Positions 15,912 through 24,362 of a stretch of DNA of 28,154 nucleotides are shown one piece after another (the first letter of the stretch is position 1; the number at the start of each line of letters is the position of its first letter). The DNA is from Chryseosolibacter sp036402115. Lineage in GTDB: Bacteria > Bacteroidota > Bacteroidia > Cytophagales > Cyclobacteriaceae. The stretch is from positions 1-28,154 of the forward strand of contig DASWTM010000017.1 of NCBI GenBank assembly GCA_036402115.1, in the 5' to 3' direction. A program made the translations under genes and the position numbers. The notes beneath the pieces are model-generated. The model searched no databases. It saw nothing but the letters and a program-made list of their open reading frames with translations, and was not told where the DNA came from.

Positions 15912-16793
15912 TTAATCTTCGTCAATATATCGTTTCGTGATCGGCTGATAGGAATCAATTCTTCTGTCGCGCAGGAATGGCCAGTGCGTCCTGTAACGAT
16001 CAGTCTTGCCAAGATCCAACGGCATCACATGTACTTCTTCTTTCTCGTGCGATGCGAGGTAGAGCAATTTGCCGAATGGGTTTGCGACAAACGATCCTCC
16101 CCAGAATTTCATAGCGCCATTCTGTTCAAAGCCTACGCGGTTCACACTTACCACATGAATTCCGTTCGCAACGGCATGACTACGCTGAATCGTCTGCCAA
16201 GCATTGTATTGCTCGGAGTTGGTGTCTTCGTCCTGACTCGTAGCCCAGCCGATAGCCGTTGGATAGAAAAGAATTTCAGCACCCATCAACGCGGTGATCC
16301 GCGCAGCCTCTGGATACCACTGATCCCAGCAAATCAACACACCAATCGTGGCGAACTTTGTTTTGAAGACCTTGTATCCGAGATCGCCTGGAGTGAAGTA
16401 AAATTTCTCGTAATACGCTGGATCATCCGGGATGTGCATTTTGCGATACTTACCTAGATACGAACCATCTGCATCGATCACTGCGGTGGTGTTGTGATAA
16501 ATTCCGTTTGTTCTTTTTTCGAACAGAGACGCGATCACCACCACGCCAAGTTCTTTCGCAACTTTCGAAATAGCTTCGGTAGAGGGACCTGGAATGGATT
16601 CGGCCAGGTTGAAATTTTGATAGTCTTCAACATCGCAGAAATAGAGGGAGCGGAAAAGCTCTTGCAAACAAACGATCTGAGCTCCCTTACCGGCAGCTTC
16701 GCGGATCTTCTCGATCGCCTTTTTGAGATTCTCATCGGGGTTGGCCGAGCACGACATCTGTACCAGACCAACATTCACTGACTTATTTGACAC
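15912..16793 (-). CDS. aguB: N-carbamoylputrescine amidase
   Basis: Nitrilase-superfamily amidase that hydrolyses N-carbamoylputrescine to putrescine, CO2 and NH3. The 293-aa protein carries the Glu-Lys-Cys triad: Glu45 (CLQELF), Lys118 (GKYRKMHIPDDP) and Cys155 (LICWDQWYPE). The FYFTPGD and DEDTNSEQYNAWQTIQRSHA segments match AguB-type amidases. The chosen start is GTG 16793, which gives VSNKSVNVGLVQMS, the normal family N-terminus. The longer ORF from ATG 16892 was rejected because its first codons lie in the gltBD terminator hairpin and its 33 extra residues match no family feature. A TAATTTTG promoter box lies 22 nt upstream of the GTG. aguA follows after a 60-nt gap with a hairpin. Confidence 0.95.
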   Translation of the reverse strand: MSNKSVNVGLVQMSCSANPDENLKKAIEKIREAAGKGAQIVCLQELFRSLYFCDVEDYQNFNLAESIPGPSTEAISKVAKELGVVVIASLFEKRTNGIYHNTTAVIDADGSYLGKYRKMHIPDDPAYYEKFYFTPGDLGYKVFKTKFATIGVLICWDQWYPEAARITALMGAEILFYPTAIGWATSQDEDTNSEQYNAWQTIQRSHAVANGIHVVSVNRVGFEQNGAMKFWGGSFVANPFGKLLYLASHEKEEVHVMPLDLGKTDRYRTHWPFLRDRRIDSYQPITKRYIDED

Positions 16794-16814
16794 GTCTCTA
16801 TAATATAAGTGCGG

Positions 16815-16822
16815 CAAAATTA
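16815..16822 (-). promoter_or_regulatory. -7 promoter box for aguB-aguA
   Basis: The minus strand reads TAATTTTG, an exact TAnnTTTG match, just downstream of the gltBD terminator and 21 nt before the GTG start of aguB. A T-run precedes it, but no TTTG at standard -33 spacing. It makes the agmatine genes a separate transcription unit. Confidence 0.5.
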
Positions 16823-16833
16823 GTTCTTCTTGA

Positions 16834-16886
16834 CGAAAAAATATAGAAATGAAAAATCCCACCGGAATTAATTTTCCGGCAGGATT
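16834..16886 (-). terminator. Rho-independent terminator after gltBD
   Basis: On the minus strand a 13-bp stem (arms 16874-16886 and 16855-16867, 6-nt loop at 16868-16873) is fully paired in RNA, counting two adjacent G-U pairs. It is followed by a U-rich tract in two runs. In plus-strand RNA the same two positions are A-C mismatches, so the signal is directional. It begins 24 nt after the gltD stop. Confidence 0.85.
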
Positions 16887-16910
16887 CGTCATTGGGTTGG
16901 GTTCAGTGTT

Positions 16911-18380
16911 TTAAGCTTCTTCTACATGCACGAAAGACTCATCTTTTGCTTCCAGTTGAGATGTTCCCATCAGCCAGGTATCAACCGCCCTCGCAGCCTC
17001 ACGGCCTTCGGAGATAGCCCAAACTACGAGTGACTGACCTCTGCGGATATCGCCAGCGGCAAAAATGCCTTCCTGGTTTGTCATGTAGTTGGTCGTCCGA
17101 ATATTGCCGCGCTCATCAAGGTCTACTCTTAGTTCTTCAAGCATTCCGCCTTTTTCTGCTCCGATGAATCCAATCGCCAGCAGAGCAAGTTCACATGGAA
17201 GCACACGCTCGGTTCCCGCAATTTCTTCGAAGCCCATTTTACCTTGCGCATTCACGCCCCACTTGATGTCGACTACTTTCAGTCCGGTAAGTCTTCCATT
17301 ATTGTCGCCCAGGAATTCTTTCGTGAGGATCGCCCACTGTCTGTTGACGCCTTCTTCGTGTGATGAAGAAGTCATGAGCACCATGGGCCACAGAGGCCAT
17401 GGATTATCTTCGTTCCGCTTTAACGGAGGCTTGGCAAGAAGTTCAATTTGCGTCACCGTCTTGGCGCCCTGGCGATTTGAAGTACCCACACAGTCTGAAC
17501 CGGTGTCGCCTCCACCAATCACGAGAACATTTTTTCCAGATGCCAGAATGTCTCCAGAGAAAATTCGGTCACCTGCAACGCGTTTGTTCTGCTGAGGCAG
17601 AAATTCCATCGCAAAATGAACGCCTTTGAAATTTCTTCCCGGAATCGGGAGATCGCGCGGTGCCGATGCACCCCCTGTCAACACAACCGCGTCAAATTCA
17701 GCCTGCAAGTGTTTCGCGCTGATGTTAACACCAACATGAGCATTCGTTCTGAAGATGATTCCCTCCTGCTCCATCAACCGGATCCTGCGATCGATCACAT
17801 GCTTCTCCAATTTAAAATCAGGAATTCCGTAACGCAACAGGCCACCGATCCGATCACTTCTCTCAAACACTGTCACCCAGTGTCCTGCCTTGTTCAACTG
17901 AGCGGCTGCAGCAAGTCCTGCAGGACCTGAGCCGACAACAGCAACGCGTTTTCCGGTGCGTGTCTTTGGAGGAGCAGCCTTGATGTACCCTTTCTCAAAA
18001 CCCGTTTCAGCGATTGTCTTTTCGATGTACTCGATCGTCACGGGGTTGTTGTTGATACTGAGCACACAGCTGGCCTCACACGGTGCCGGACAAATTCTTC
18101 CGGTGAATTCGGGGAAGTTGTTTGTGCTGCTCAAGATCTTAACCGCATCTTCCCAACGGCCCTGGTATACAGCATCGTTGAAGTCAGGAATATTATTTCC
18201 GAGAGGACACCCGTTGTGACAAAATGGAACGCCACAGTCCATGCAACGCGCAGCATTCGTCTTTACCTTTTCTTTGTCAAGCGGTGTATAGGTCTCCTTG
18301 TAATCCTTTAATCTTTCTTTGACATCGCGAGGCTTGGGATTTTCGCGATCATATTTCATAAAACCATCAACTTGTCCCAT
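16911..18380 (-). CDS. gltD: Glutamate synthase small subunit (NADPH)
   Basis: Beta subunit of bacterial GOGAT. It takes electrons from NADPH through FAD and passes them via [4Fe-4S] clusters to the large subunit, which makes two glutamates from glutamine and 2-oxoglutarate. The 489-aa protein has the expected length. Cluster cysteines are Cys46, Cys49, Cys54 and Cys58 (ARCMDCGVPFCHNGCP) and Cys97, Cys101 and Cys105 (GRICPAPCEASC). The FAD site is VVGSGPAGLAAA (149-160), the NADPH site VIGGGDTGSDC is near 293, and a C-terminal GIFAAGDIRRGQS closes the FAD site. ATG 18380 gives the standard N-terminus. It starts 34 nt after the gltB stop and is followed by a strong terminator, so gltB-gltD form a complete operon. 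Confidence 0.97.
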   Translation of the reverse strand: MGQVDGFMKYDRENPKPRDVKERLKDYKETYTPLDKEKVKTNAARCMDCGVPFCHNGCPLGNNIPDFNDAVYQGRWEDAVKILSSTNNFPEFTGRICPAPCEASCVLSINNNPVTIEYIEKTIAETGFEKGYIKAAPPKTRTGKRVAVVGSGPAGLAAAAQLNKAGHWVTVFERSDRIGGLLRYGIPDFKLEKHVIDRRIRLMEQEGIIFRTNAHVGVNISAKHLQAEFDAVVLTGGASAPRDLPIPGRNFKGVHFAMEFLPQQNKRVAGDRIFSGDILASGKNVLVIGGGDTGSDCVGTSNRQGAKTVTQIELLAKPPLKRNEDNPWPLWPMVLMTSSSHEEGVNRQWAILTKEFLGDNNGRLTGLKVVDIKWGVNAQGKMGFEEIAGTERVLPCELALLAIGFIGAEKGGMLEELRVDLDERGNIRTTNYMTNQEGIFAAGDIRRGQSLVVWAISEGREAARAVDTWLMGTSQLEAKDESFVHVEEA

Positions 18381-18414
18381 GTCAGTAAATTTCGTTGGTC
18401 GTTTAGTGCGTCTT

Positions 18415-21400
18415 TTATTTTACAACTTCTGCTGGCGTCTTCGCGATAACCTTGGTGGCCTTCTGCTTCTGAAGTACGGCCTTGTAGTCCTTCGGCATTA
18501 CTTTCACAAAAAGCTCCTGGGCAACTTCCCAGTTCTCAAGGATCCACTCTGCCGGATCGCTTCCGGTATACCGGAAATGATGTTCGATCATTGTGCGAAC
18601 TTCAAGAAGATTCTCCTCGGACATCGTCTCAAGTTCGACCATGTCTTTGTTGCAGAGTCTTTCAAGGTTGTGCTCCGGATCAAACACGTAAGCGATTCCA
18701 CCGCTCATTCCCGCAGCGAAGTTTCTTCCGGTCTTACCCAGAACCACTACGCGACCACCCGTCATGTATTCACAAGCGTGATCACCGACACCTTCAACCA
18801 CTGCGTTCACACCGGAGTTTCGCACACAAAAACGCTCACCCGCTTGTCCGCGGATGTAAGCTTCGCCTGACGTTGCTCCGTAGAATGCAACATTACCGAT
18901 GATGATATTGTCTTCCGGTTTGAACGTTGCTTCCTTGTCGGGATAAACAATCAACTTTCCACCTGACAAACCTTTTCCGAAGTAATCGTTTGCTTCTCCT
19001 TCGAGCTCGAACGTCACACCGGGAGCTACAAAAGCTCCAAAGCTTTGTCCTGCAGAACCTTTAAAGTTGAATCGGATCGTATCGGAAGGAAGACCTTTGC
19101 CTTTGTAACGTTTTGAAATCTCGTTTGATAAAAGCGCGCCCGTGCTCCGGTCCGTGTTTTTGATGATGAACTTCGCCTGACTTGGTTCACCTTCCTCAAG
19201 TGCAGGCTTTGCAGCCTCCACAAGCTTCCAGTCAAGTACTTTTTCAAGTTCGAAATCCTGTTCAATCTGCTTGTAAACTCCAATGTGCTCACGAGCGGGT
19301 TCGCGGTGAAGGATCGGTGACAAGTCGAGTTTCTTCACCTTCCAATGATCGATATCCTGGCGAACGCGAAGAAGATCTGTTCTTCCGACCATCTCATTGA
19401 TCGTTCTGAAACCGAGTTCTGCCATCACCTCGCGCAAATCGTTCGCGAGGAAGTAGAAGAAGTTGACAACGTGATCAGGATTTCCGGTGAATAGTTTTCT
19501 CAAGTCCGAATCCTGCGTTGCAATTCCAACGGGACATGTATTCAAATGACACTTACGCATCATGATACAACCCTCGACCACCAGGGCAGCCGTTGCAACA
19601 CCCCATTCTTCCGCGCCTAGCAACGTTGCTATCGCGATATCACGCCCTGTTCGGATCTGCCCATCGGTCTGCAGAACGACACGGCTTCTCAGGTTATTCT
19701 TTACAAGTGTCTGATGTGCTTCGGCAAGACCAAGTTCCCACGGCAATCCCGCATGGCGAACCGAACTGATCGGTGATGCTCCGGTTCCACCATCCGCGCC
19801 TGAAATCAGAATCGCATCCGCTTTTGCTTTTGCGACTCCGGCAGCAACCGTTCCAACGCCCGCCTGCGAAACGAGCTTCACGTTGATGCGCGCCTGACGA
19901 TTTGCATTTTTCAAATCGTAGATCAACTGCGCAAGATCCTCGATCGAATAGATATCGTGATGCGGTGGGGGAGAAATCAATCCCACACCTGGCGTTGAGT
20001 GACGAACGCGTCCGATCCACTCATCTACTTTATGTCCCGGAAGCTGACCACCTTCACCAGGCTTCGCTCCCTGTGCCATCTTGATTTGAAGTTCGTCCGC
20101 ATTCGAGAGGTAGTAGCTCGTTACACCGAAACGACCCGAGGCAACCTGCTTGATCGCAGAACGTTCCCAGTCGCCATTCTCTTTGCGCTCGAAGCGAATG
20201 GAATCTTCTCCACCTTCACCACTATTGCTCTTTCCACCGATGCGGTTCATGGCAATCGCCAGTGTGCTGTGCGCCTCATGGGATATCGACCCAAATGACA
20301 TCGCACCCGTTGCAAAACGTTTTACGATGTCTTCTACAGATTCAACTTCATCCAATGAAATAGGCGTACGCTTCTTGAATTCAAACAACCCACGTAACGT
20401 CAGTGTTTCCTTCGCCTGATTGTTGATCTTCTCCGTATATTTTTTGTAGAGAGTATAATTGTTTGTCTTAGTCGACTGTTGAAGCAGGTGAATGACTTCC
20501 GGACTAAACAAGTGCTTCTCTCCTCTTCGCTTCCATTGGTAAACTCCACCAACAGGAAGATTTGAGGTCTCTTTATTGTATGCGTTGTGGTGACGAACCA
20601 ACACTTCTTTTGCAAGATCATCGAATGATAAGCCTTCAATCCGACTGATCGTACCGCGGAAACATTTGTCGATGACTTCACTGGCGAGGCCAAGCGCTTC
20701 GAAGATCTGCGCGGATTGGTATGACTGCAATGTGCTGATACCCATCTTCGACATCACCTTCAGCAAACCATTTCCAATTGCCTTCTGGTAATTATGATAA
20801 GCGTCTTCATCGCTCATCTGTTTTCCAAGCAAACCGTTCTTGTTCAGGTTGTGAATGGTTTCAAGCGCCATGTACGGATTGATTGCGCTTGCACCGTAAC
20901 CGATGATCGTAGCGAAGTGGTGTACTTCCCACACGTCACCAGCTTCGACTAGCAAACCCGCTTGCGTGCGGATTCGTTTCTCAACAAGGTAATGGTGAAC
21001 GGCACCAATCGCGAGCTGCGATGGAATGGGAGCATAGTCAGGGCTGATCTTTCTGTCAGAGATAACAATGATCTTCTTACCCGCTCTCACGGCTTTCTCC
21101 GCTTCGAGACAAATACGCGTCAGACTTTCTTCAAGTCTTCCCGGTTGACCGTCAGCTGGGAACACAGAACGCAGGACAGCATATTCAAAACCATGTGCAG
21201 GAAGGTGCTTCAACTTCTCGAGATCCGAATTCAACAATACAGGTTGCGAGATGTGAATCTGGTTGGTGTGCTGTGGCGTTTCTTCGAGAACGTTCAAGCT
21301 CACACCAATTCGCGTAAACAACGACATCACCAGGCGCTCACGGATCGGATCGATCGGTGGGTTACTTACCTGTGCAAAGTGTTGTTTAAAATAATTTGAA

Positions 21401-22950
21401 ATGTGACGGCTCTCTTTTGACAAGACCGCAATCGGTGTATCATCACCCATTGATCCCACAGCTTCGTAGGCTGTTGCTGCCATTGGCGTGAGAATCGTTT
21501 TCACATCCTCCTCAGTAAAACCGTAAGCATTCTGACGCTGAATGAGCGTCTTGTCATCGTAGTTGTCTTCAAACCACTCCTGTTCTGGTTCGAGGCGCAA
21601 CTTCAAACGGTTTTGAATAATCCAGTTGAAATATGGTTTGCCCTCGTAGACACTACGTTTTACTTTTTCATCATCCAGCACTTTGCCTTGTTCGAGATCG
21701 ACAAGCATCATCTTGCCTGGTGTGATGCGGCCTTTTTCAAGGATATCTTTTGGATCGACTGGCAGAGCACCTGCTTCTGAAGCCATCACCATTCTTCCGG
21801 AACGAGTCACGAAATAACGAAGAGGACGCAAGCCGTTTCGATCCAACGTGGCGCCTATACGCGATCCATCGGTGAACACCAGCGCTGCGGGACCGTCCCA
21901 CGGCTCCATCATTGAAGCGTGATACTTATAGAAAGCCTTGCGATGTGGATCCATCAGTTTGTTATCCTGCCATGCTTCCGGTACGAGCATCATCATCACG
22001 TGTGGAATCGTGCGGCCGGATAACACCAGCATCTCAACCATTGCATCAAGGTTCGCAGAATCGGAACCTTCGGGAACGGTGATCGGGAGAAGCATCTTCA
22101 GCTCCTCATCCGTAAAGTACGTAGACTTGAAGAGCGCTTCCTTCGATTTCATTTTATTCACGTTACCGCGAATGGTATTGATCTCACCGTTGTGTGCAAT
22201 GTAGCGGAACGGTTGTGCGAGTTTCCAGTTCGGGAATGTGTTAGTCGAGAATCGTGAGTGCACCAACGCAAGGGCTGTACGCAACCGTGGATCCTGGAGA
22301 TCGAAGAAATATTTACGGAGCTGCTCCGTGCGAAGCTGTCCTTTGTAGATGATCGTTTTGGAAGAAAAGCTGGTGATGTAAAATTCTTTATTACTTCCCT
22401 TTACGTCCTTTGCGATTTTATGGGAAGTGAAATTGCGAAGCACGAACAATTTGCGTTCAAGGACATCCTGAGGCCACTCCTCGTTCTTCACTTTTACAAA
22501 TACCTGTTCGATGATTGGCTCAACTTCAGCAGCGCCAGGGCCTGGCACGCTGTGGTCGACAGGCACTCCGCGGAAACCAATCAACTCCATTCCGAGCGCA
22601 GCGATGTTTTTCTTGAGTGTCTCGCGACACGCATTCATCACTTTTTTATCCCGCGGAAAGAAGACCATACCCACTCCGTATTTTCCAGGTGCAGGAAGTT
22701 CGAAGCCGAGACGTGAAGCTTCCTCCTGAAGAAAATCGTGTGGTAGCTGGATGAGCACTCCGGCTCCATCTCCGGTTTTGGCATTGCACCCTCTGCCCCC
22801 GCGATGCTCCATGTTTTCAAGCATCGAAAGTGCATCACGCAAAACGTTGTTTGATTTGGTGCCATTGATGTTGGCCACGAATCCGATACCGCATGCATCG
22901 TGCTCGAGCTCCGGTGTGTAGAGACCTTTGGTGGTGGTTGTTTTTTGCAT
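18415..22950 (-). CDS. gltB: Glutamate synthase large subunit
   Basis: Alpha subunit of NADPH-GOGAT, 1511 aa. The glutaminase domain (class II amidotransferase) begins after a short propeptide: LEHDACGIGFVA places the N-terminal nucleophile at Cys20 once the first 19 residues are removed. The central region is followed by the FMN-binding synthase barrel (about 800-1190), which ends with the [3Fe-4S] ligands Cys1128, Cys1134 and Cys1139 (CIMMRKCHLNTC). The C-terminal GXGXG beta-helix domain follows (for example GEAYIRGQAGERF and MTGGRVVVLGKTGRNF). Length and order are normal. The 249-bp gap upstream (22951-23199) is AT-rich; a TATTTTTT on the minus strand (22976-22983) is one mismatch from the -7 box, but no convincing promoter or NtrC/leader motif was found. 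Confidence 0.98.
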   Translation of the reverse strand: MQKTTTTKGLYTPELEHDACGIGFVANINGTKSNNVLRDALSMLENMEHRGGRGCNAKTGDGAGVLIQLPHDFLQEEASRLGFELPAPGKYGVGMVFFPRDKKVMNACRETLKKNIAALGMELIGFRGVPVDHSVPGPGAAEVEPIIEQVFVKVKNEEWPQDVLERKLFVLRNFTSHKIAKDVKGSNKEFYITSFSSKTIIYKGQLRTEQLRKYFFDLQDPRLRTALALVHSRFSTNTFPNWKLAQPFRYIAHNGEINTIRGNVNKMKSKEALFKSTYFTDEELKMLLPITVPEGSDSANLDAMVEMLVLSGRTIPHVMMMLVPEAWQDNKLMDPHRKAFYKYHASMMEPWDGPAALVFTDGSRIGATLDRNGLRPLRYFVTRSGRMVMASEAGALPVDPKDILEKGRITPGKMMLVDLEQGKVLDDEKVKRSVYEGKPYFNWIIQNRLKLRLEPEQEWFEDNYDDKTLIQRQNAYGFTEEDVKTILTPMAATAYEAVGSMGDDTPIAVLSKESRHISNYFKQHFAQVSNPPIDPIRERLVMSLFTRIGVSLNVLEETPQHTNQIHISQPVLLNSDLEKLKHLPAHGFEYAVLRSVFPADGQPGRLEESLTRICLEAEKAVRAGKKIIVISDRKISPDYAPIPSQLAIGAVHHYLVEKRIRTQAGLLVEAGDVWEVHHFATIIGYGASAINPYMALETIHNLNKNGLLGKQMSDEDAYHNYQKAIGNGLLKVMSKMGISTLQSYQSAQIFEALGLASEVIDKCFRGTISRIEGLSFDDLAKEVLVRHHNAYNKETSNLPVGGVYQWKRRGEKHLFSPEVIHLLQQSTKTNNYTLYKKYTEKINNQAKETLTLRGLFEFKKRTPISLDEVESVEDIVKRFATGAMSFGSISHEAHSTLAIAMNRIGGKSNSGEGGEDSIRFERKENGDWERSAIKQVASGRFGVTSYYLSNADELQIKMAQGAKPGEGGQLPGHKVDEWIGRVRHSTPGVGLISPPPHHDIYSIEDLAQLIYDLKNANRQARINVKLVSQAGVGTVAAGVAKAKADAILISGADGGTGASPISSVRHAGLPWELGLAEAHQTLVKNNLRSRVVLQTDGQIRTGRDIAIATLLGAEEWGVATAALVVEGCIMMRKCHLNTCPVGIATQDSDLRKLFTGNPDHVVNFFYFLANDLREVMAELGFRTINEMVGRTDLLRVRQDIDHWKVKKLDLSPILHREPAREHIGVYKQIEQDFELEKVLDWKLVEAAKPALEEGEPSQAKFIIKNTDRSTGALLSNEISKRYKGKGLPSDTIRFNFKGSAGQSFGAFVAPGVTFELEGEANDYFGKGLSGGKLIVYPDKEATFKPEDNIIIGNVAFYGATSGEAYIRGQAGERFCVRNSGVNAVVEGVGDHACEYMTGGRVVVLGKTGRNFAAGMSGGIAYVFDPEHNLERLCNKDMVELETMSEENLLEVRTMIEHHFRYTGSDPAEWILENWEVAQELFVKVMPKDYKAVLQKQKATKVIAKTPAEVVK

Positions 22951-23199
22951 TTGTTTTTACTTCTGCGTCAGGTGAAAAAAATAGGCGTCTTTGTCACCAA
23001 ACAATTTTTTGAAGTTACCCAGAAAACGAAAGGAAATTGTGCCTGAGGCAGGAGTGGGCAGAATTATTTGAATCTTTTCACAAATGATTCAGAATACTTT
23101 GAAATTTAAAAAGTGAGAACGTTTGCGCTCCGCAATATTTTGAAAAATTGTAAGATTTCCGAAAACGTTTGAATTTTTTGCAAGCCTTTAAAGCTTCTG

Positions 23200-23877
23200 C
23201 TACGAATTTTTCAACGCTCTAACCATTTCTTTCTTTCCGGGCGGTCCAGCCAGAGTTTCAACCAAAAACCCGATCGTTTTGAGGTCCCTTTTCAACTGAC
23301 CTTTTGCACAGTAAGTAACGAAAACGCCATTCGGTTTTAGAGCTCCAAAAACCTTTTGGAGCATCTCAATTTCCCAAAGTTCGGGCTGCTTACTTGGCGC
23401 AAACGCATCGAAGTAAACAACATCAAATACGTTTTGATCAGGGGAGACTTCCTGAAGTGTCGTCTCGAGTTTCGTTAAAGAAAAAAAGTCATTGATTAGG
23501 TTCTCTGCTTGCCAGGTAGCGGTGTGAAGTCTTTGAAAAAGGACAGTGTCTTCGCTGGATTCCGTGTAATTAAGTTTTTTCCAAATGGTTTCATCCAGCG
23601 GAAACGCTTCGATGGAAGTGTAGGAAATTTTCTGGTGATGCTGTTGAGCGAAGTTGGCAGTGAGTAGGGCGTTCAATCCGGTGCCAAATCCTACCTCGAA
23701 AATTTTTACTGTGTCAACCGCCTTTCGCTCGAGAAAATACTCGAGACCCTGCTTAATGAACACGTGAATTGATTCGCGCTTCGCTCCGTGAACGGAATGA
23801 TACGTTTCGTTCAATGCCGTGTTCAGCAGCGAGTGCGAGCCATCGCCCGTGGTGATGATTTGAATGTCGTCAGGCAT
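23200..23877 (-). CDS. mnmD: tRNA 5-(aminomethyl)-2-thiouridine(34) methyltransferase MnmD
   Basis: SAM-dependent methyltransferase for the last step of mnm5s2U34 synthesis in tRNA wobble positions (DUF752 family). In E. coli this is the N-terminal half of MnmC; here it stands alone (225 aa) without the FAD oxidase half. Key features are TTGDGSHSL (9-17), ETYHSVHGA (24-32), the SAM motif FEVGFGTGLNALL (60-72) and the catalytic-region motif DAFAPSKQPELW (157-168). ATG 23877 was chosen because it gives the usual short N-terminus and overlaps the ispF stop by 8 nt. The longer ORF to 23907 would add ten residues inside ispF. The strand downstream has a short 6-bp hairpin but no U-run, so no terminator is called. 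Confidence 0.93.
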   Translation of the reverse strand: MPDDIQIITTGDGSHSLLNTALNETYHSVHGAKRESIHVFIKQGLEYFLERKAVDTVKIFEVGFGTGLNALLTANFAQQHHQKISYTSIEAFPLDETIWKKLNYTESSEDTVLFQRLHTATWQAENLINDFFSLTKLETTLQEVSPDQNVFDVVYFDAFAPSKQPELWEIEMLQKVFGALKPNGVFVTYCAKGQLKRDLKTIGFLVETLAGPPGKKEMVRALKNS

Positions 23878-24352
23878 TTTTTGATAGGAGCGCAACACAA
23901 TAGGCATTCACACCTTCTTCTCTCCCTACATATCCTAACTTTTCATTTGTGGTGGCCTTGATGGAAACATCATCTTCAGAAATGTTCATCAGTGGAGCAA
24001 GCACTTTTTTCATCGCAGGAATGTGCGGATTGATTTTCGGTTTCTCAAGCGTTAGTGTACAGTCAATGTTTTGAATGGTCCAACCCTTTTCGGTGAGCAT
24101 GCGCGTCACCTCTTTCAGAAAGAATTTGCTGTCCATTCCTTTCCAGCGATTGTCTGTATTTGAAAAATGAAACCCAATGTCGCGCATGTTTGCCGCGCCA
24201 AGCAAAGCATCGCATATAGCATGTATCAATACGTCAGCATCGGAGTGACCAACAGCTCCTTTCTCGGCTTCAAGTTTTACTCCACCAAGAAACAGGTCTC
24301 GCCCTGTCTGCAAAGGATGGACATCGAAGCCCATACCGACACGAATTTTCAT
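23870..24352 (-). CDS. ispF: 2-C-methyl-D-erythritol 2,4-cyclodiphosphate synthase
   Basis: Enzyme of the MEP isoprenoid pathway that cyclises CDP-ME 2-phosphate to MEcPP with release of CMP; it works as a trimer with zinc. The 160-aa length is normal. The metal ligands are visible as Asp10 and His12 (GFDVH) and His44 near GHSDADVLIHAICDALLGA. The segment DIGFHFSNTD (about residues 58-67) and the C-terminal TTNEKLGYVGREEG also match the family. ATG 24352 is preferred; a TTG two codons earlier (24358) is possible. It starts 10 nt after the M16 peptidase stop and its stop overlaps mnmD, so the three genes are likely one transcript. The other MEP genes are not in this window. Confidence 0.97.
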   Translation of the reverse strand: MKIRVGMGFDVHPLQTGRDLFLGGVKLEAEKGAVGHSDADVLIHAICDALLGAANMRDIGFHFSNTDNRWKGMDSKFFLKEVTRMLTEKGWTIQNIDCTLTLEKPKINPHIPAMKKVLAPLMNISEDDVSIKATTNEKLGYVGREEGVNAYCVALLSKNA

Positions 24353-24362
24353 TTTCAATGAG

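Noticed and set aside
16794..16892. 33-residue N-terminal extension of AguB
   Set aside because: The codons overlap the gltBD terminator and the aguB promoter box, and they match nothing in nitrilase-family N-termini.
22258..22716. 152-codon plus-strand frame within gltB
   Set aside because: It is antisense to the conserved glutaminase domain and has no recognisable product.
23178..23195. Terminator after mnmD
   Set aside because: The stem is only about six pairs including a wobble, and it is followed by an A-run, not a U-run, on the transcript strand.
23878..23907. Longer start for MnmD
   Set aside because: It adds ten residues within ispF; the ATG at 23877 gives the family N-terminus.
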